A stretch of 64,000 nucleotides of DNA. It comes from Burkholderiales bacterium (GTDB lineage Bacteria > Pseudomonadota > Gammaproteobacteria > Burkholderiales > Nitrosomonadaceae). Position 1 is the stretch's first letter. Each line of letters begins with the position of its first letter. Of the stretch, positions 25,796 to 34,586 are shown piece after piece. The DNA lies in contig JACKLR010000001.1 of the NCBI GenBank assembly GCA_024235795.1, forward strand, positions 434,001 through 498,000, given 5' to 3'. A model generated the notes under the pieces. The model did no database searches, was not told where the DNA came from, and was given only the letters and a program-made list of their open reading frames with translations. Position numbers and translations under genes: made by a program.

Positions 25796-27091
25796 TTATG
25801 CAAACGGATGACGCAAAACAATAGTATCCTGCCGATCAGGACCGGTTGAAATCATATCTATGGGGGTATCACAGACTTCTTCTATCCGTTTTAAATAGTT
25901 TTGGGCAGCCTTTGGCAGTTGATTAAAGTCTTTGATCCCTGCCGTGCTGTTCGACCATCCTGGAATTTCTTCATAGATGGGCTCACATTGTTCCAAATCA
26001 TCCGCACCTACCGGTAACACGTCAGAATTACTGCCATTTTTTAATTTATAACTAACGCCGATATTTAACGTCTCTACACCATCAAGCACATCGAGCTTCG
26101 TAATACATAACCCTGTCACACCGTTAATTTGAATTGAACGTTTCATTGCAACAGCATCAAACCAGCCACATCGCCGGGGCCGCCCAGTCGTCGAACCAAA
26201 CTCATGTCCCCGTTCTGCCAAATAACCACCAATTTCGTTTTCTAATTCTGTTGGAAAAGGACCCGAACCGACACGAGTTGTATACGCTTTAGTAATACCT
26301 AGAACGTAATGTAACATATGAGGCCCAACACCGCTTCCGGGTGCAGCGGCGCCAGCTATGCAATTGCTGGAGGTAACAAATGGATAAGTGCCGTGATCAA
26401 CATCCAGCAATGCACCCTGTGCACCTTCAAACAATAAGTTATCACCCGCTTTATTTGCAATGAATAAAAGCTGCGGCACATCAGCAACCCAAGGTTTGAT
26501 TCGTTCTGCTTGAGAAATTGCTTCATCCAACGTTTCTTGAAAATCAATTACAGGCGCATTGTAATAATTCTTCAATACAAAATTATGATAATCCAGCATT
26601 TTTTCAAGCTTTGCAGCTAACCGGTCTTTATGAAATAAATCCTGAAGCCGTATTGCTCTGCGCGCCACCTTGTCTTCATACGCTGGTCCGATTCCACGTC
26701 CCGTTGTTCCAATTTTACTCATACCTCTGACCACTTCTCGCGCAAGATCAAGCGCAGTATGACAGGGTAAAATAAGCGGGCAAGCCTCGCTTATGCGAAG
26801 TCTACTGTCTACATCAATGCCCATTTGCTCGAGCATTTCAATTTCTTTAAGTAATGCCGCGGGAGATATAACCACGCCATTGCCAATATAACAAGTCACA
26901 TCATGTCGCAAGATTCCGGATGGGATCAAATGCAAAATTGTTTTTTTTTCACCAACCACTAATGTATGGCCTGCGTTGTGGCCACCTTGAAAACGAACTA
27001 CACCTTGAGCATGATCAGTCAACCAGTCAACTACTTTTCCTTTGCCTTCATCCCCCCATTGTGTACCAATCACCACAACATTTTTAGTCAT
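25796..27091 (-). CDS. purA: Adenylosuccinate synthetase PurA
   Basis: PurA joins IMP and aspartate using GTP, the first committed step to AMP. The ATG at 27091 gives 431 residues, close to the E. coli enzyme; a TTG five codons upstream is rejected. Motifs include NVVVIGTQWGDEGKGK at the N-terminus, RFQGGHNAGHTLV, GTTGRGIGPAYEDK, FEGAQGALLDVDHGTYPFVTSS and STTGRPRRCGWFD. It follows hisZ by about 39 bases; hisZ-purA is a common betaproteobacterial pair. Confidence 0.97.
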   Translation of the reverse strand: MTKNVVVIGTQWGDEGKGKVVDWLTDHAQGVVRFQGGHNAGHTLVVGEKKTILHLIPSGILRHDVTCYIGNGVVISPAALLKEIEMLEQMGIDVDSRLRISEACPLILPCHTALDLAREVVRGMSKIGTTGRGIGPAYEDKVARRAIRLQDLFHKDRLAAKLEKMLDYHNFVLKNYYNAPVIDFQETLDEAISQAERIKPWVADVPQLLFIANKAGDNLLFEGAQGALLDVDHGTYPFVTSSNCIAGAAAPGSGVGPHMLHYVLGITKAYTTRVGSGPFPTELENEIGGYLAERGHEFGSTTGRPRRCGWFDAVAMKRSIQINGVTGLCITKLDVLDGVETLNIGVSYKLKNGSNSDVLPVGADDLEQCEPIYEEIPGWSNSTAGIKDFNQLPKAAQNYLKRIEEVCDTPIDMISTGPDRQDTIVLRHPFA

Positions 27092-27130
27092 CGTATAAAA
27101 TCTCAAAAAACACTTTTAACCTTCAATATA

Positions 27131-28282
27131 TCAAATTTGTTCCACAATCCATTCACCTTTTCGCATAACTAGACGTCTGTCGCAGCTCAACGAACTTTCG
27201 GATTGTTCAGGCAGGTCTATAATGACAATATGGCCGTCATTACGTAGCTGCTCAATTTTCTTATTTAATTCCTTATTTTCTTTCTTAAATGGCGCGCGAA
27301 TGCCCATGGGATAAGGTTTTTGCTCAACAAGTCTGGATAGCTCTCGTAAATCCATACTGAAACCCGTTGCCGGCCTGGCTCTACCAAACGCTTTGCCAAT
27401 TTCATCATAACGCCCGCCAAGCGCAATGGCATTTGAACAACCCCGGGCGTAAGCCGCAAATACTATTCCCGTATGATAGTGATAACCGCGCAAATCAGCC
27501 AAGTCAAATGCTATCGTATCAACAATCGGTTTTAATTCTTTACTAACCATTTCGAGTTGATCGAGTGCTGATGAAATTTCAGTGTGAGCAGGTAACCTTT
27601 TTTTTGCTTCAGTCAGAACATTTGTGTCACCATAAAGCTCGGGCAACAATAATAGTGATTCACGCGTACTTTTCTTAAGTCCCGCACAAATCTCTTTCAA
27701 TGCTACGATATCTTTTGCTTGTAAAATAGCAAACAATTCCGTTTCCATCTCAAGTGAAATACTGGCATTTTTAATAATTCCTCTGAAAACAGCAACGTGT
27801 CCAAGATCTAGGTGTACTTTATTCAGACCGGAAATTGCTAGGCATTCAAGCATCAACTGCTGTATTTCCAAATCACTTTCAACCCCAGCATGGCCATAAA
27901 GCTCTGCGCCGACCTGGAATGGTTCGCGTGTTTGCGTGAGGCTCGACGGAAGGGTATGTAACACATAATTTGCGTAACAAAGGCGAGTAATCCCTTCGCA
28001 ATTCAGCAAATGTGCATCTATACGTGCTACTTGCGGCGTCATGTCCGCACGTAACCCCATCATGCGGCCGCTGAGTTGGTCAATCACCTTGAACATTTGC
28101 AGATTCATATCACTGCCACTACCGGATAACAATGATTCCTCAAACTCCAGTAACGGGGGCGATACTTGCTGATAGCCATGAACCCTTAAATGATCGATAA
28201 TGCAACGCCGCATTTTTTCAATATGCAGCGCCTCAGCTGGCAGAATGTCTTCGATATACTCAGGTAATAACCAATTTCGCAT
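27131..28282 (-). CDS. hisZ: ATP phosphoribosyltransferase regulatory subunit HisZ
   Basis: HisZ is a catalytically inactive histidyl-tRNA synthetase paralogue needed for activity and histidine feedback of the short form of HisG. The 383-residue product starts WLLPEYIEDILPAEA, has LRADMTPQVARIDAH and FQVGAELYGHAGVESDLE from the class II core, and YYHTGIVFAAYARGCSNAIALGGRYDEIGKAFGRARPATGF. No anticodon-binding domain follows. Its presence implies a short HisG elsewhere; hisG is not in the window. Confidence 0.95.
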   Translation of the reverse strand: MRNWLLPEYIEDILPAEALHIEKMRRCIIDHLRVHGYQQVSPPLLEFEESLLSGSGSDMNLQMFKVIDQLSGRMMGLRADMTPQVARIDAHLLNCEGITRLCYANYVLHTLPSSLTQTREPFQVGAELYGHAGVESDLEIQQLMLECLAISGLNKVHLDLGHVAVFRGIIKNASISLEMETELFAILQAKDIVALKEICAGLKKSTRESLLLLPELYGDTNVLTEAKKRLPAHTEISSALDQLEMVSKELKPIVDTIAFDLADLRGYHYHTGIVFAAYARGCSNAIALGGRYDEIGKAFGRARPATGFSMDLRELSRLVEQKPYPMGIRAPFKKENKELNKKIEQLRNDGHIVIIDLPEQSESSLSCDRRLVMRKGEWIVEQI

Positions 28283-28321
28283 GGTTAAAATTCATATTTT
28301 CTTGTAAAGCCATCACGAATA

Positions 28322-28507
28322 TCAACTCACAACAAGAAATAATGCCAGTCCGATCAACATCGAAGTCAATCCAATAAAGCGAAGTTGACCATCCTGAATT
28401 TCTGTCATTTTTTTAAATGCTTCACGCCATGTTCTTGGTGAAATGAATGGCAAAATACCTTCCAGAATCAACATTAGTGCAAATGCCATCAAAAAAGTCT
28501 CTAACAT
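28322..28507 (-). CDS. DUF2065 (YjeT-like) small membrane protein
   Basis: The 61-residue protein has two membrane helices (LMAFALMLILEGILPFI and LRFIGLTSMLIGLALFLVV) linked by SPRTWREAFKKMTEIQDGQ, the typical DUF2065/YjeT pattern. Its function is not known; it commonly lies between hflC and hisZ or purA, as here. It is separated from hflC by nearly 300 bases and probably transcribed with hisZ. Confidence 0.88.
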   Translation of the reverse strand: MLETFLMAFALMLILEGILPFISPRTWREAFKKMTEIQDGQLRFIGLTSMLIGLALFLVVS

Positions 28508-28563
28508 ATAACACTACTCCTCATCAAACTTTTAGTTTCGTTTCTGATTCTTGGTCTATTGGC

Positions 28564-28620
28564 AGAAAAAAAGACACTGTGTTCTGTATGACATAAAAAC
28601 ACCAACTCTACAAGTGTCTT
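28564..28620 (-). terminator. Probable intrinsic terminator after hflC
   Basis: On the minus strand AAGACACT (28613-28620) pairs with AGTGTCTT (28571-28578). A smaller GTGTT/AACAC stem lies inside, and seven T follow the right arm. It lies about 185 bases after the hflC stop, so it would separate the hfq-hflXKC transcript from DUF2065-hisZ-purA. The long loop lowers confidence. A second hairpin (GCATAGAT/ATCTATGC, 28717-28743) lies closer to hflC but has no T run. Confidence 0.5.
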
Positions 28621-28804
28621 ATTTTATGTGGATATCTGATAAGCGGGATAGATGGGCTAAAAAATAAATACATTGTATTCACATCAGGTGGTACTAAAAA
28701 GCTATTCAATTAAACCGCATAGATTTTTTATTAACATCTATGCATCTAAATAAAATGCACACAGCAGGAAGAACAGCTTTCTAGCAACACCTGAGCGACC
28801 ATGA

Positions 28805-29677
28805 TTAGTTACTCGCTGGATTTTTTAGATATTTAAAGAAATCCGAACTCGGTTCCAATACCAACATATCATTTTTATGTTTGAAGGAATTTGTATAGGC
28901 ATCCATGCTACGCCAGAACGAATAAAATTCGGGATCTTTCTGAAAAGCTTCTGCATATATAGCAGCCGCTGATTTATCTCCCTCACCCATGGTTTTCTGC
29001 GCATCGCGATAGGCTTCCGCTAATATGACTTCTCGTTGACGATCCGCGTCAGCGCGAATCTTCTCTGATTCAGCGGCACCCGTTGAACGCAATTCATTCG
29101 CCACCCGTTTACGTTCGGCTTCCATTCTACGGTAGACTGATTCACTTACCTCCTGTGGCAAATCAACACGTTTCAAACGCACATCAATCACTTCAACACC
29201 GATCGAACGCGCATCCACATCAGCCTTTTGACGCATGACTTCCATGATCACATCCCGCTCACCGGACACCACATCATGGACAGTACGGTTACCAAACTCA
29301 TCACGCATACTCGCATTTATCGTTTGGGCTAGTCGTATCTGGGCCAGACTTTCATCACCACGCACACTGATAAAATACTGTTTGACATCAACAATACGCC
29401 ACTTAACAAACAAATCAACAAGAACGTTTTTCTTTTCTGAAGTAATAAAACGTTCTGGTTCTTCTGCATCCATTGTTAAAATACGTTTTTCAAAAAAACG
29501 TACATTTTGCGCGATTGGTATTTTGAAATATAAACCGGGCTCTGTCTTTACATCAACCACCTCACCTAATTGAAACAAAATAGCTTGTTGTCGCTGGTCA
29601 ACAATGTAAATTGCTGAAGTGGCCAACAAAAAGCCTACTACAACAACACCCATTAATACTGATGTAAATTTACCCAT
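28805..29677 (-). CDS. hflC: Protease modulator HflC
   Basis: HflC forms a membrane complex with HflK that surrounds and modulates the FtsH protease. The 290-residue protein has an N-terminal membrane helix (VLMGVVVVGFLLATSAIYIV) followed by an SPFH/band 7 domain (QQAILFQLGEVVDVKTEPGLYFKIP) and a helical tail with EAYRDAQKTMGEGDKSAAAIYAEAFQKDPEFYSFWRSM. It directly follows hflK, whose stop abuts its start. Confidence 0.96.
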   Translation of the reverse strand: MGKFTSVLMGVVVVGFLLATSAIYIVDQRQQAILFQLGEVVDVKTEPGLYFKIPIAQNVRFFEKRILTMDAEEPERFITSEKKNVLVDLFVKWRIVDVKQYFISVRGDESLAQIRLAQTINASMRDEFGNRTVHDVVSGERDVIMEVMRQKADVDARSIGVEVIDVRLKRVDLPQEVSESVYRRMEAERKRVANELRSTGAAESEKIRADADRQREVILAEAYRDAQKTMGEGDKSAAAIYAEAFQKDPEFYSFWRSMDAYTNSFKHKNDMLVLEPSSDFFKYLKNPASN

Positions 29678-30858
29678 TATCTTACCTCCCTTTCACGCCC
29701 ACGAAACGCTTCTCGTGAACGGATACTACTATTGTCAGGCATTGTTTCCTGGATTGTAGATGGTTGCATATTTATCGGCGGTGGCACAGAAGTCGAACCA
29801 CCCGCAATTAGCTTATCCAAAGGCAAGTACAACAGATTGCCACCACTTTGTTGATCAACCATGATCTTGCTGGTATTTGAAAGCACCTGTTGCATCATAT
29901 CCAGATATAAACGCTCTCGCGTTACCCCAGGGGCCTTATTGTACTCTTCCTCTAATTGACTAAAGCGACTGGCATCACCAACTGCCGCAGCTATTACACG
30001 TTCTTTATAACCTTCTGCTTCTTCGATCAGTCGTGCTGCATTACCTCTTGCTCTTGGAATGACGTCATTGGCATACGCCTGACCTTCATTTTTTTGACGT
30101 TCTCTATCCTGACCTGCTTTAACCGCATCATCAAATGCAGCCTGTACCTGTTCAGGGGGCTGCGCATTCTGCATGGTTACTCTGCTGATTGCAATACCGA
30201 TTTTATAGCGGTCCAAAATCTCCTGCATTAAAACCGTAGCAGCGGAAGCAACTTGTTCCCGACCCTCATAAAGCACAAAATCCATTCTGCTTTTACCAAT
30301 AATCTGCCTAATCGCAGTTTCAGCTGCTTGTAATACAGCATCATCTGGATCCCTGTTAGTAAACAGAAAATTTTCTGGATTGTTCAGGATATACTGTACC
30401 GCAAACTGGATATCAATAATATTCTCGTCATCAGTCAACATGAGTGATTCTCTTAACACCTTGCTTCTGACATTATTACGATATCCAATTTCAATTGTTC
30501 GAACCTGACTGACATTGACAATCTCAACTTTCTCTATTGGATAAGGTAAATGCCAGCGCAAACCGGCTGGTGTTGTATCCGCGTAAGCACCAAAACGCAG
30601 AACGACCCCTCGGTGGCCTTCATTTACAATATAAAATCCGCTTGCTACCCATACAATCAGCAACAAGCCCAAAATTAATATTATACTGCCCCGGCTATGT
30701 TGCCTTGGCTCTTTATCACGTGTCCCGCCACCACCTTTGCCTCCTTTTGAGCCAAAAATGTTATTGATTTTCTTATTGACGTTACGCAAAACCTCATCCA
30801 GATCAGGCGGTCCGGAATCACCTTTGTTTTTTCCCCACTGAGGATCATTTAAACCCAT
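29677..30858 (-). CDS. hflK: FtsH protease activity modulator HflK
   Basis: Partner of HflC. The 393-residue protein has a glycine- and charge-rich cytoplasmic N-terminus (PQWGKNKGDSGPPDLDEVLR), a membrane helix at about 57-77 (IILILGLLLIVWVASGFYIV), an SPFH domain with GVVLRFGAYADTTPAGLRWHLPYPIE, and the helical segment VQAAFDDAVKAGQDRERQKNEGQAYAN. The C-terminus is low complexity. The gene lies 32 bases after hflX and abuts hflC; the order hfq-hflX-hflK-hflC is standard. Confidence 0.96.
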   Translation of the reverse strand: MGLNDPQWGKNKGDSGPPDLDEVLRNVNKKINNIFGSKGGKGGGGTRDKEPRQHSRGSIILILGLLLIVWVASGFYIVNEGHRGVVLRFGAYADTTPAGLRWHLPYPIEKVEIVNVSQVRTIEIGYRNNVRSKVLRESLMLTDDENIIDIQFAVQYILNNPENFLFTNRDPDDAVLQAAETAIRQIIGKSRMDFVLYEGREQVASAATVLMQEILDRYKIGIAISRVTMQNAQPPEQVQAAFDDAVKAGQDRERQKNEGQAYANDVIPRARGNAARLIEEAEGYKERVIAAAVGDASRFSQLEEEYNKAPGVTRERLYLDMMQQVLSNTSKIMVDQQSGGNLLYLPLDKLIAGGSTSVPPPINMQPSTIQETMPDNSSIRSREAFRGREREVR

Positions 30859-30890
30859 AATTTTTCCCGTTTTATTTGTTCAAAAATTAC

Positions 30891-32072
30891 TTATACTATA
30901 GCGCTACCACGCCTCACCTTCTCAAAATCTGCAAGCTTCTCGTCCATAGGCCCAGGTTCTTTTAAAACAGTCTCAGCCAAAGCCTGTCTTATAAATTCCA
31001 ACCCTTCACCTGTTTCTGCACTTAAACGAATCCGGGATATTCTATCATATTCATCCCGCACAAATCCCACACCGCTAGTCGCCAAATCAATTAGATCAAT
31101 TTTATTAAATATCAAAATTTGAGGAATTTTATCTGCACCTATTTCTGATAATAATTTATTTACATCATCTATCTGTTCATCTCTGTTTGGGCTACTCGCA
31201 TCCACCACGTGAAGCAATACATCTGCTTCTATCGTTTCTTCAAGCGTGGCACGAAATGCAGCAACCAGTGTATGCGGCAAGTCGCGGATGAATCCAACCG
31301 TATCAGAAATGACTACGGAACCACTCTCAGGCACAAATAATTTCCTTGTTGTTGTGTCTAATGTCGCAAATAATTGATCAGCCGCATAGGTTTCAGCGCG
31401 GGTTAACCGGTTAAACAATGTTGATTTACCCGCATTGGTGTAACCAACAATTGAAACCGATAACACTTGCGAGCGCCCCCTGGAGCGACGTTGAACTTTT
31501 CGTTGACGTTGCAGACTCGTCAGTTTTTCCTTAAGTAACTTCACCCTCTTTCTGAGCAATCGACGGTCAGTTTCCAATTGTGTTTCACCAGGGCCGCGTA
31601 AACCAATCCCGCCTTTTTGCCGTTCTAAATGAGTCCAGCCCCGAACCAGTCGTGTTGCCAAATGTTCTAGCTGCGCCAGTTCAACTTGTAATTTCCCTTC
31701 ATGGCTTTTTGCACGTTGCGCAAAGATATCCAAAATCAGACTCGTACGGTCAATAACAGGACAATCTAAATATAACATTAGGTTACGTTGCTGCGCAGGT
31801 GTTAAATCATGATTAAAAATCACCATATCAGCACCTGTGTCAACAAGTACTTGAGCAATTTCTTCTGCTTTACCGCTTCCTATATACATTCTTGGATCTG
31901 GGCGCAAACGCTTTCCTTCAACAACAGACAGCACCTTGATTTGGTCACTGGCGGCAAGTTGTTGCAATTCCTGTAACCGTTCGGTACTCATACCGTTACC
32001 GAAATCAAGACTTACTAGGATAGCAGTATTAATGTTTCGTAAACGCTGAACACCTGACTTATCAGGCATCAA
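30891..32072 (-). CDS. hflX: Ribosome-associated GTPase HflX
   Basis: HflX splits stalled 70S ribosomes under stress. The 393-residue product has the N-terminal HflX domain (MYIGSGKAEEIAQVLVDTGADMVIFNHDLTPAQQRNL), the glycine-rich linker RQKGGIGLRGPGETQLETDRR, and G domain motifs GYTNAGKSTLFNRL, ISDTVGFIRDLPH and FNKIDLI. The start overlaps the hfq stop by four bases. Confidence 0.97.
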   Translation of the reverse strand: MMPDKSGVQRLRNINTAILVSLDFGNGMSTERLQELQQLAASDQIKVLSVVEGKRLRPDPRMYIGSGKAEEIAQVLVDTGADMVIFNHDLTPAQQRNLMLYLDCPVIDRTSLILDIFAQRAKSHEGKLQVELAQLEHLATRLVRGWTHLERQKGGIGLRGPGETQLETDRRLLRKRVKLLKEKLTSLQRQRKVQRRSRGRSQVLSVSIVGYTNAGKSTLFNRLTRAETYAADQLFATLDTTTRKLFVPESGSVVISDTVGFIRDLPHTLVAAFRATLEETIEADVLLHVVDASSPNRDEQIDDVNKLLSEIGADKIPQILIFNKIDLIDLATSGVGFVRDEYDRISRIRLSAETGEGLEFIRQALAETVLKEPGPMDEKLADFEKVRRGSAIV

Positions 32073-32314
32073 GCATCTCTCGTTTCGGAAATTTCAATTG
32101 GAATTGAAACTGCTCTAGCGGGAACAACAGTTGATATAGCATGTTTATATACCATTTGTGTCACCGAATTTTTCAAAAGCACGACATACTGGTCAAATGA
32201 ATCAATATGTCCTTGCAATTTAATTCCATTTACTAAATAGATTGATACCGGAATATGCTCTTTACGCAATGTATTTAGAAATGGATCTTGCAGCAACTGC
32301 CCCTTGGTACCCAT
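32069..32314 (-). CDS. hfq: RNA chaperone Hfq
   Basis: Hfq is the hexameric Sm-like chaperone for small regulatory RNAs. The 81-residue product shows LLQDPFLNTLRKEHIPVSIYLVNGIKLQGHI (Sm1) and VYKHAISTVVPAR (Sm2, with the KHAIST loop), and a short tail. The length is typical of betaproteobacterial Hfq. It heads the hflX-hflK-hflC run. Confidence 0.97.
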   Translation of the reverse strand: MGTKGQLLQDPFLNTLRKEHIPVSIYLVNGIKLQGHIDSFDQYVVLLKNSVTQMVYKHAISTVVPARAVSIPIEISETRDA

Positions 32315-32617
32315 GCGTAGCTCCCTATTCTAATTATTGGTTATAGGAGTAGTGACTCTACTTGATTTTGAGATGCAAATCCAGTACCCAACGACATTTT
32401 TAGAATACTTTCCTTTAATTAATCATGAGTCATAAATTTTTAACAAATATATTAAGCTTAATGGAACATTAAACAACTAAAATTTTATTCTCTCGACTAA
32501 AGTAACTATTCTATAGTAGCTATTTTGATTGTCTATGCAACCAAAATAGCTACCTCATTTCTCTGATAAATACAGATTACTCCCACTCCCACCTATGCGA
32601 CAGACAAGGACAAAACA
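32315..32617. other. Intergenic region between hfq and the cytochrome c peroxidase gene
   Basis: Roughly 300 bases with no gene; they should hold the hfq promoter and the 3' end of the peroxidase transcript. A perfect 12-base inverted repeat at 32516-32553 is the only clear structure. Confidence 0.6.
32516..32553 (-). repeat. Perfect 12-base inverted repeat downstream of the peroxidase gene
   Basis: GTAGCTATTTTG (32516-32527) and CAAAATAGCTAC (32542-32553) are exact complements around a 14-base loop. It lies 65 bases after the peroxidase stop. No T run follows on either strand, so it is either a non-canonical terminator, an mRNA-stabilising hairpin or an operator. Confidence 0.55.
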
Positions 32618-33616
32618 CTAAAAGGGTTGCGGTCTTGGCGTGTCGTTATTTGATGGTGGAAGTATGGGCAGTTTGATATTAGGCTGTTCTCCCGTCAGAG
32701 TTTTCAGAAATGCCACAATATTATCAATTTCTTTTTTATCGAAATCACGATCAAGCTGCACTTTCCCCATTATTTTAACAGCTTCTTCCAGTGTCCATAC
32801 TGCACCGTCATGGAAATATGGATAAGTTAATTCGATATTGCGCAAAATCGGCACCTTAAATACATTTAAGTCTGTATCCTTGCCTGTTACGGCCTTACGC
32901 CCCTCAATTTTGCTATCCGTTTTATAGGGATGGTGTACACCAAATTTCTGATAAAGGGAACCACCTACACCTGGCCCATTATGACAACCTGCACAACCAC
33001 TGCTTTTGAACAGTTTATAACCTTCCAATTCCTGTTTATTCAACGCATTCTTATCACCTTCCAGCCACTTGTCAAAACGTGACCCTGGTGTTACCAGTGT
33101 TTCTTCGAACGCCGCAATTGCTGTGGTTACGCGGTCTATATCTACCTTATCTGAACCAAATGCTTTTTCAAATTTTGCTCTATACTGTGGTATTGAATTT
33201 AAAACACTCACAGCCACTTCATGTGTGGAAGCCATTTCGCCTGGATTTGCAATTGGGCCTCCTGCCTGTTCTTTCAAATCTTTAGCACGACCATCCCAAA
33301 ACTGCGCCAGATTCATACTCGCATTTAAAACAGTTGGCGCATTTATCGGGCCTTGTTGCCAAGCATGACCAATCGAAGTTGGAATATTATCCGTGCCACC
33401 CATGCTCAGATTATGGCAAGAATTACAAGAAATCCAACCTGATTTGGAAAGTCGGGGATCAAAGAAAAGCATCTTGCCTAATTCGACCAAATCTGGATTT
33501 TTCGGTTTTACCACTTTAATTGGTTGTATCGGTTCATTCTCACTAGCTAACACATTGATCGAGGTGACGAGCGCGCCAATTGATAGCAACGAGACCACCA
33601 GTGTACGTATCATCAT
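32618..33616 (-). CDS. Di-haem cytochrome c peroxidase
   Basis: Periplasmic peroxidase that reduces hydrogen peroxide with electrons from cytochrome c. The 332-residue product has a signal peptide (LVVSLLSIGALVTSINVLA), haem 1 motif CNSCHN at about 60-65, NAPTVLNASMNLAQFWDGRAKDLKEQA, haem 2 motif CAGCHN at about 208-213, and the C-terminal FKVPILRNIELTYPYFHDGAV. These fit the CcpA/MacA family. The start follows a GGGAGAAAA site; two consecutive ATG codons make it uncertain by one residue. The family is well known in Nitrosomonas, where it probably protects against peroxide. Confidence 0.93.
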   Translation of the reverse strand: MMIRTLVVSLLSIGALVTSINVLASENEPIQPIKVVKPKNPDLVELGKMLFFDPRLSKSGWISCNSCHNLSMGGTDNIPTSIGHAWQQGPINAPTVLNASMNLAQFWDGRAKDLKEQAGGPIANPGEMASTHEVAVSVLNSIPQYRAKFEKAFGSDKVDIDRVTTAIAAFEETLVTPGSRFDKWLEGDKNALNKQELEGYKLFKSSGCAGCHNGPGVGGSLYQKFGVHHPYKTDSKIEGRKAVTGKDTDLNVFKVPILRNIELTYPYFHDGAVWTLEEAVKIMGKVQLDRDFDKKEIDNIVAFLKTLTGEQPNIKLPILPPSNNDTPRPQPF

Positions 33617-33768
33617 CGATTTTCTCCCTAAAAAAACGGCTGATAACGGCGCAGCCGATTACGCCTGCTAAAATACCCACAGATAAATGGGAACTCAATA
33701 AAAAAGGAGCAGCATTGCCCCTATTTCTTCATTTTGTTAATTAATCCACTTTCTGTTCATTTATTAAT

Positions 33769-33856
33769 TAGTTACTCGTCTCATTTATGAGTAACTCAAT
33801 TTAAACATTTAAATTTAGTATACTGCCTAAGACCTTTTGAAATTCTAATTTCAAAA
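33769..33856. repeat. Two inverted repeats between rppH and the peroxidase gene
   Basis: AGTTACTC ... GAGTAACT near 33771-33796, and the near-continuous palindrome TTTTGAAATT-CT-AATTTCAAAA near 33835-33856. They lie upstream of the peroxidase start and downstream of the rppH stop, so they could be operators or a transcript end for rppH. No known regulator site was recognised. Confidence 0.4.
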
Positions 33857-33877
33857 CAATCACACTTTTCACGGCAT

Positions 33878-34375
33878 CTATTTATCAGATACTTTCTCCA
33901 CGCTCGTATACAATAAACTTGATAATTCAGTCAGCGCCTGTTTATACACTTTACGTTTAAACTCAACAACAGAATCTAGTTCAACCCAGTATTGATTCCA
34001 TCGCCATGCATCAAATTCCGGATGCGCGCTTTTACGCAACGATACATCACTATCTCTACCAATTAAACGCAGCAAATACCAAATTTGCTTTTGCCCTTTA
34101 TAGTTTCCACGCCATTCACGTCTGATCCATTTTTCCGGAACTTCATAACGCAGCCAATCACGCGTTCTACCAACAATCTTAACATGATCTGGCAACAAAC
34201 CTACCTCTTCAGCTAATTCCCTGTACATTGCCTCTTCCGGACTTTCACCAGATTTAATTCCACCTTGCGGGAATTGCCAAGAGTTCTGCCTTATTCGTTT
34301 TCCCCAAAAAACCTCATTCTTTGAATTCAGCAGAATAATACCGACATTTGGGCGATATCCATTGCGGTCAATCAT
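33878..34375 (-). CDS. rppH: RNA pyrophosphohydrolase RppH
   Basis: RppH removes pyrophosphate from mRNA 5' ends and triggers RNase E decay. The 165-residue product starts IDRNGYRPNVGIILLNSKNEVFWGKRI and contains the Nudix box GGIKSGESPEEAMYRELAEEVGL (about 38-60) and KQIWYLLRL. The length fits the family. It diverges from proS, a frequent betaproteobacterial pairing. Confidence 0.96.
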   Translation of the reverse strand: MIDRNGYRPNVGIILLNSKNEVFWGKRIRQNSWQFPQGGIKSGESPEEAMYRELAEEVGLLPDHVKIVGRTRDWLRYEVPEKWIRREWRGNYKGQKQIWYLLRLIGRDSDVSLRKSAHPEFDAWRWNQYWVELDSVVEFKRKVYKQALTELSSLLYTSVEKVSDK

Positions 34376-34586
34376 GTTAATAACCCATTTGTCCCATTAA
34401 AAATTAATAAGGATTTTTTCATACTTTGTTGTAGATTAAAAGCATCTTTAATACAAAAATGTATTTTTATACCCTTTTTTGATAGCTTACTATATTTTTT
34501 TACTTATATAAATGAGACTTAATCATACTTGTACAGAGATATCAAGGTAGAATTTCTCCCCTTTTTTAATCATAATGGAATCAGAC

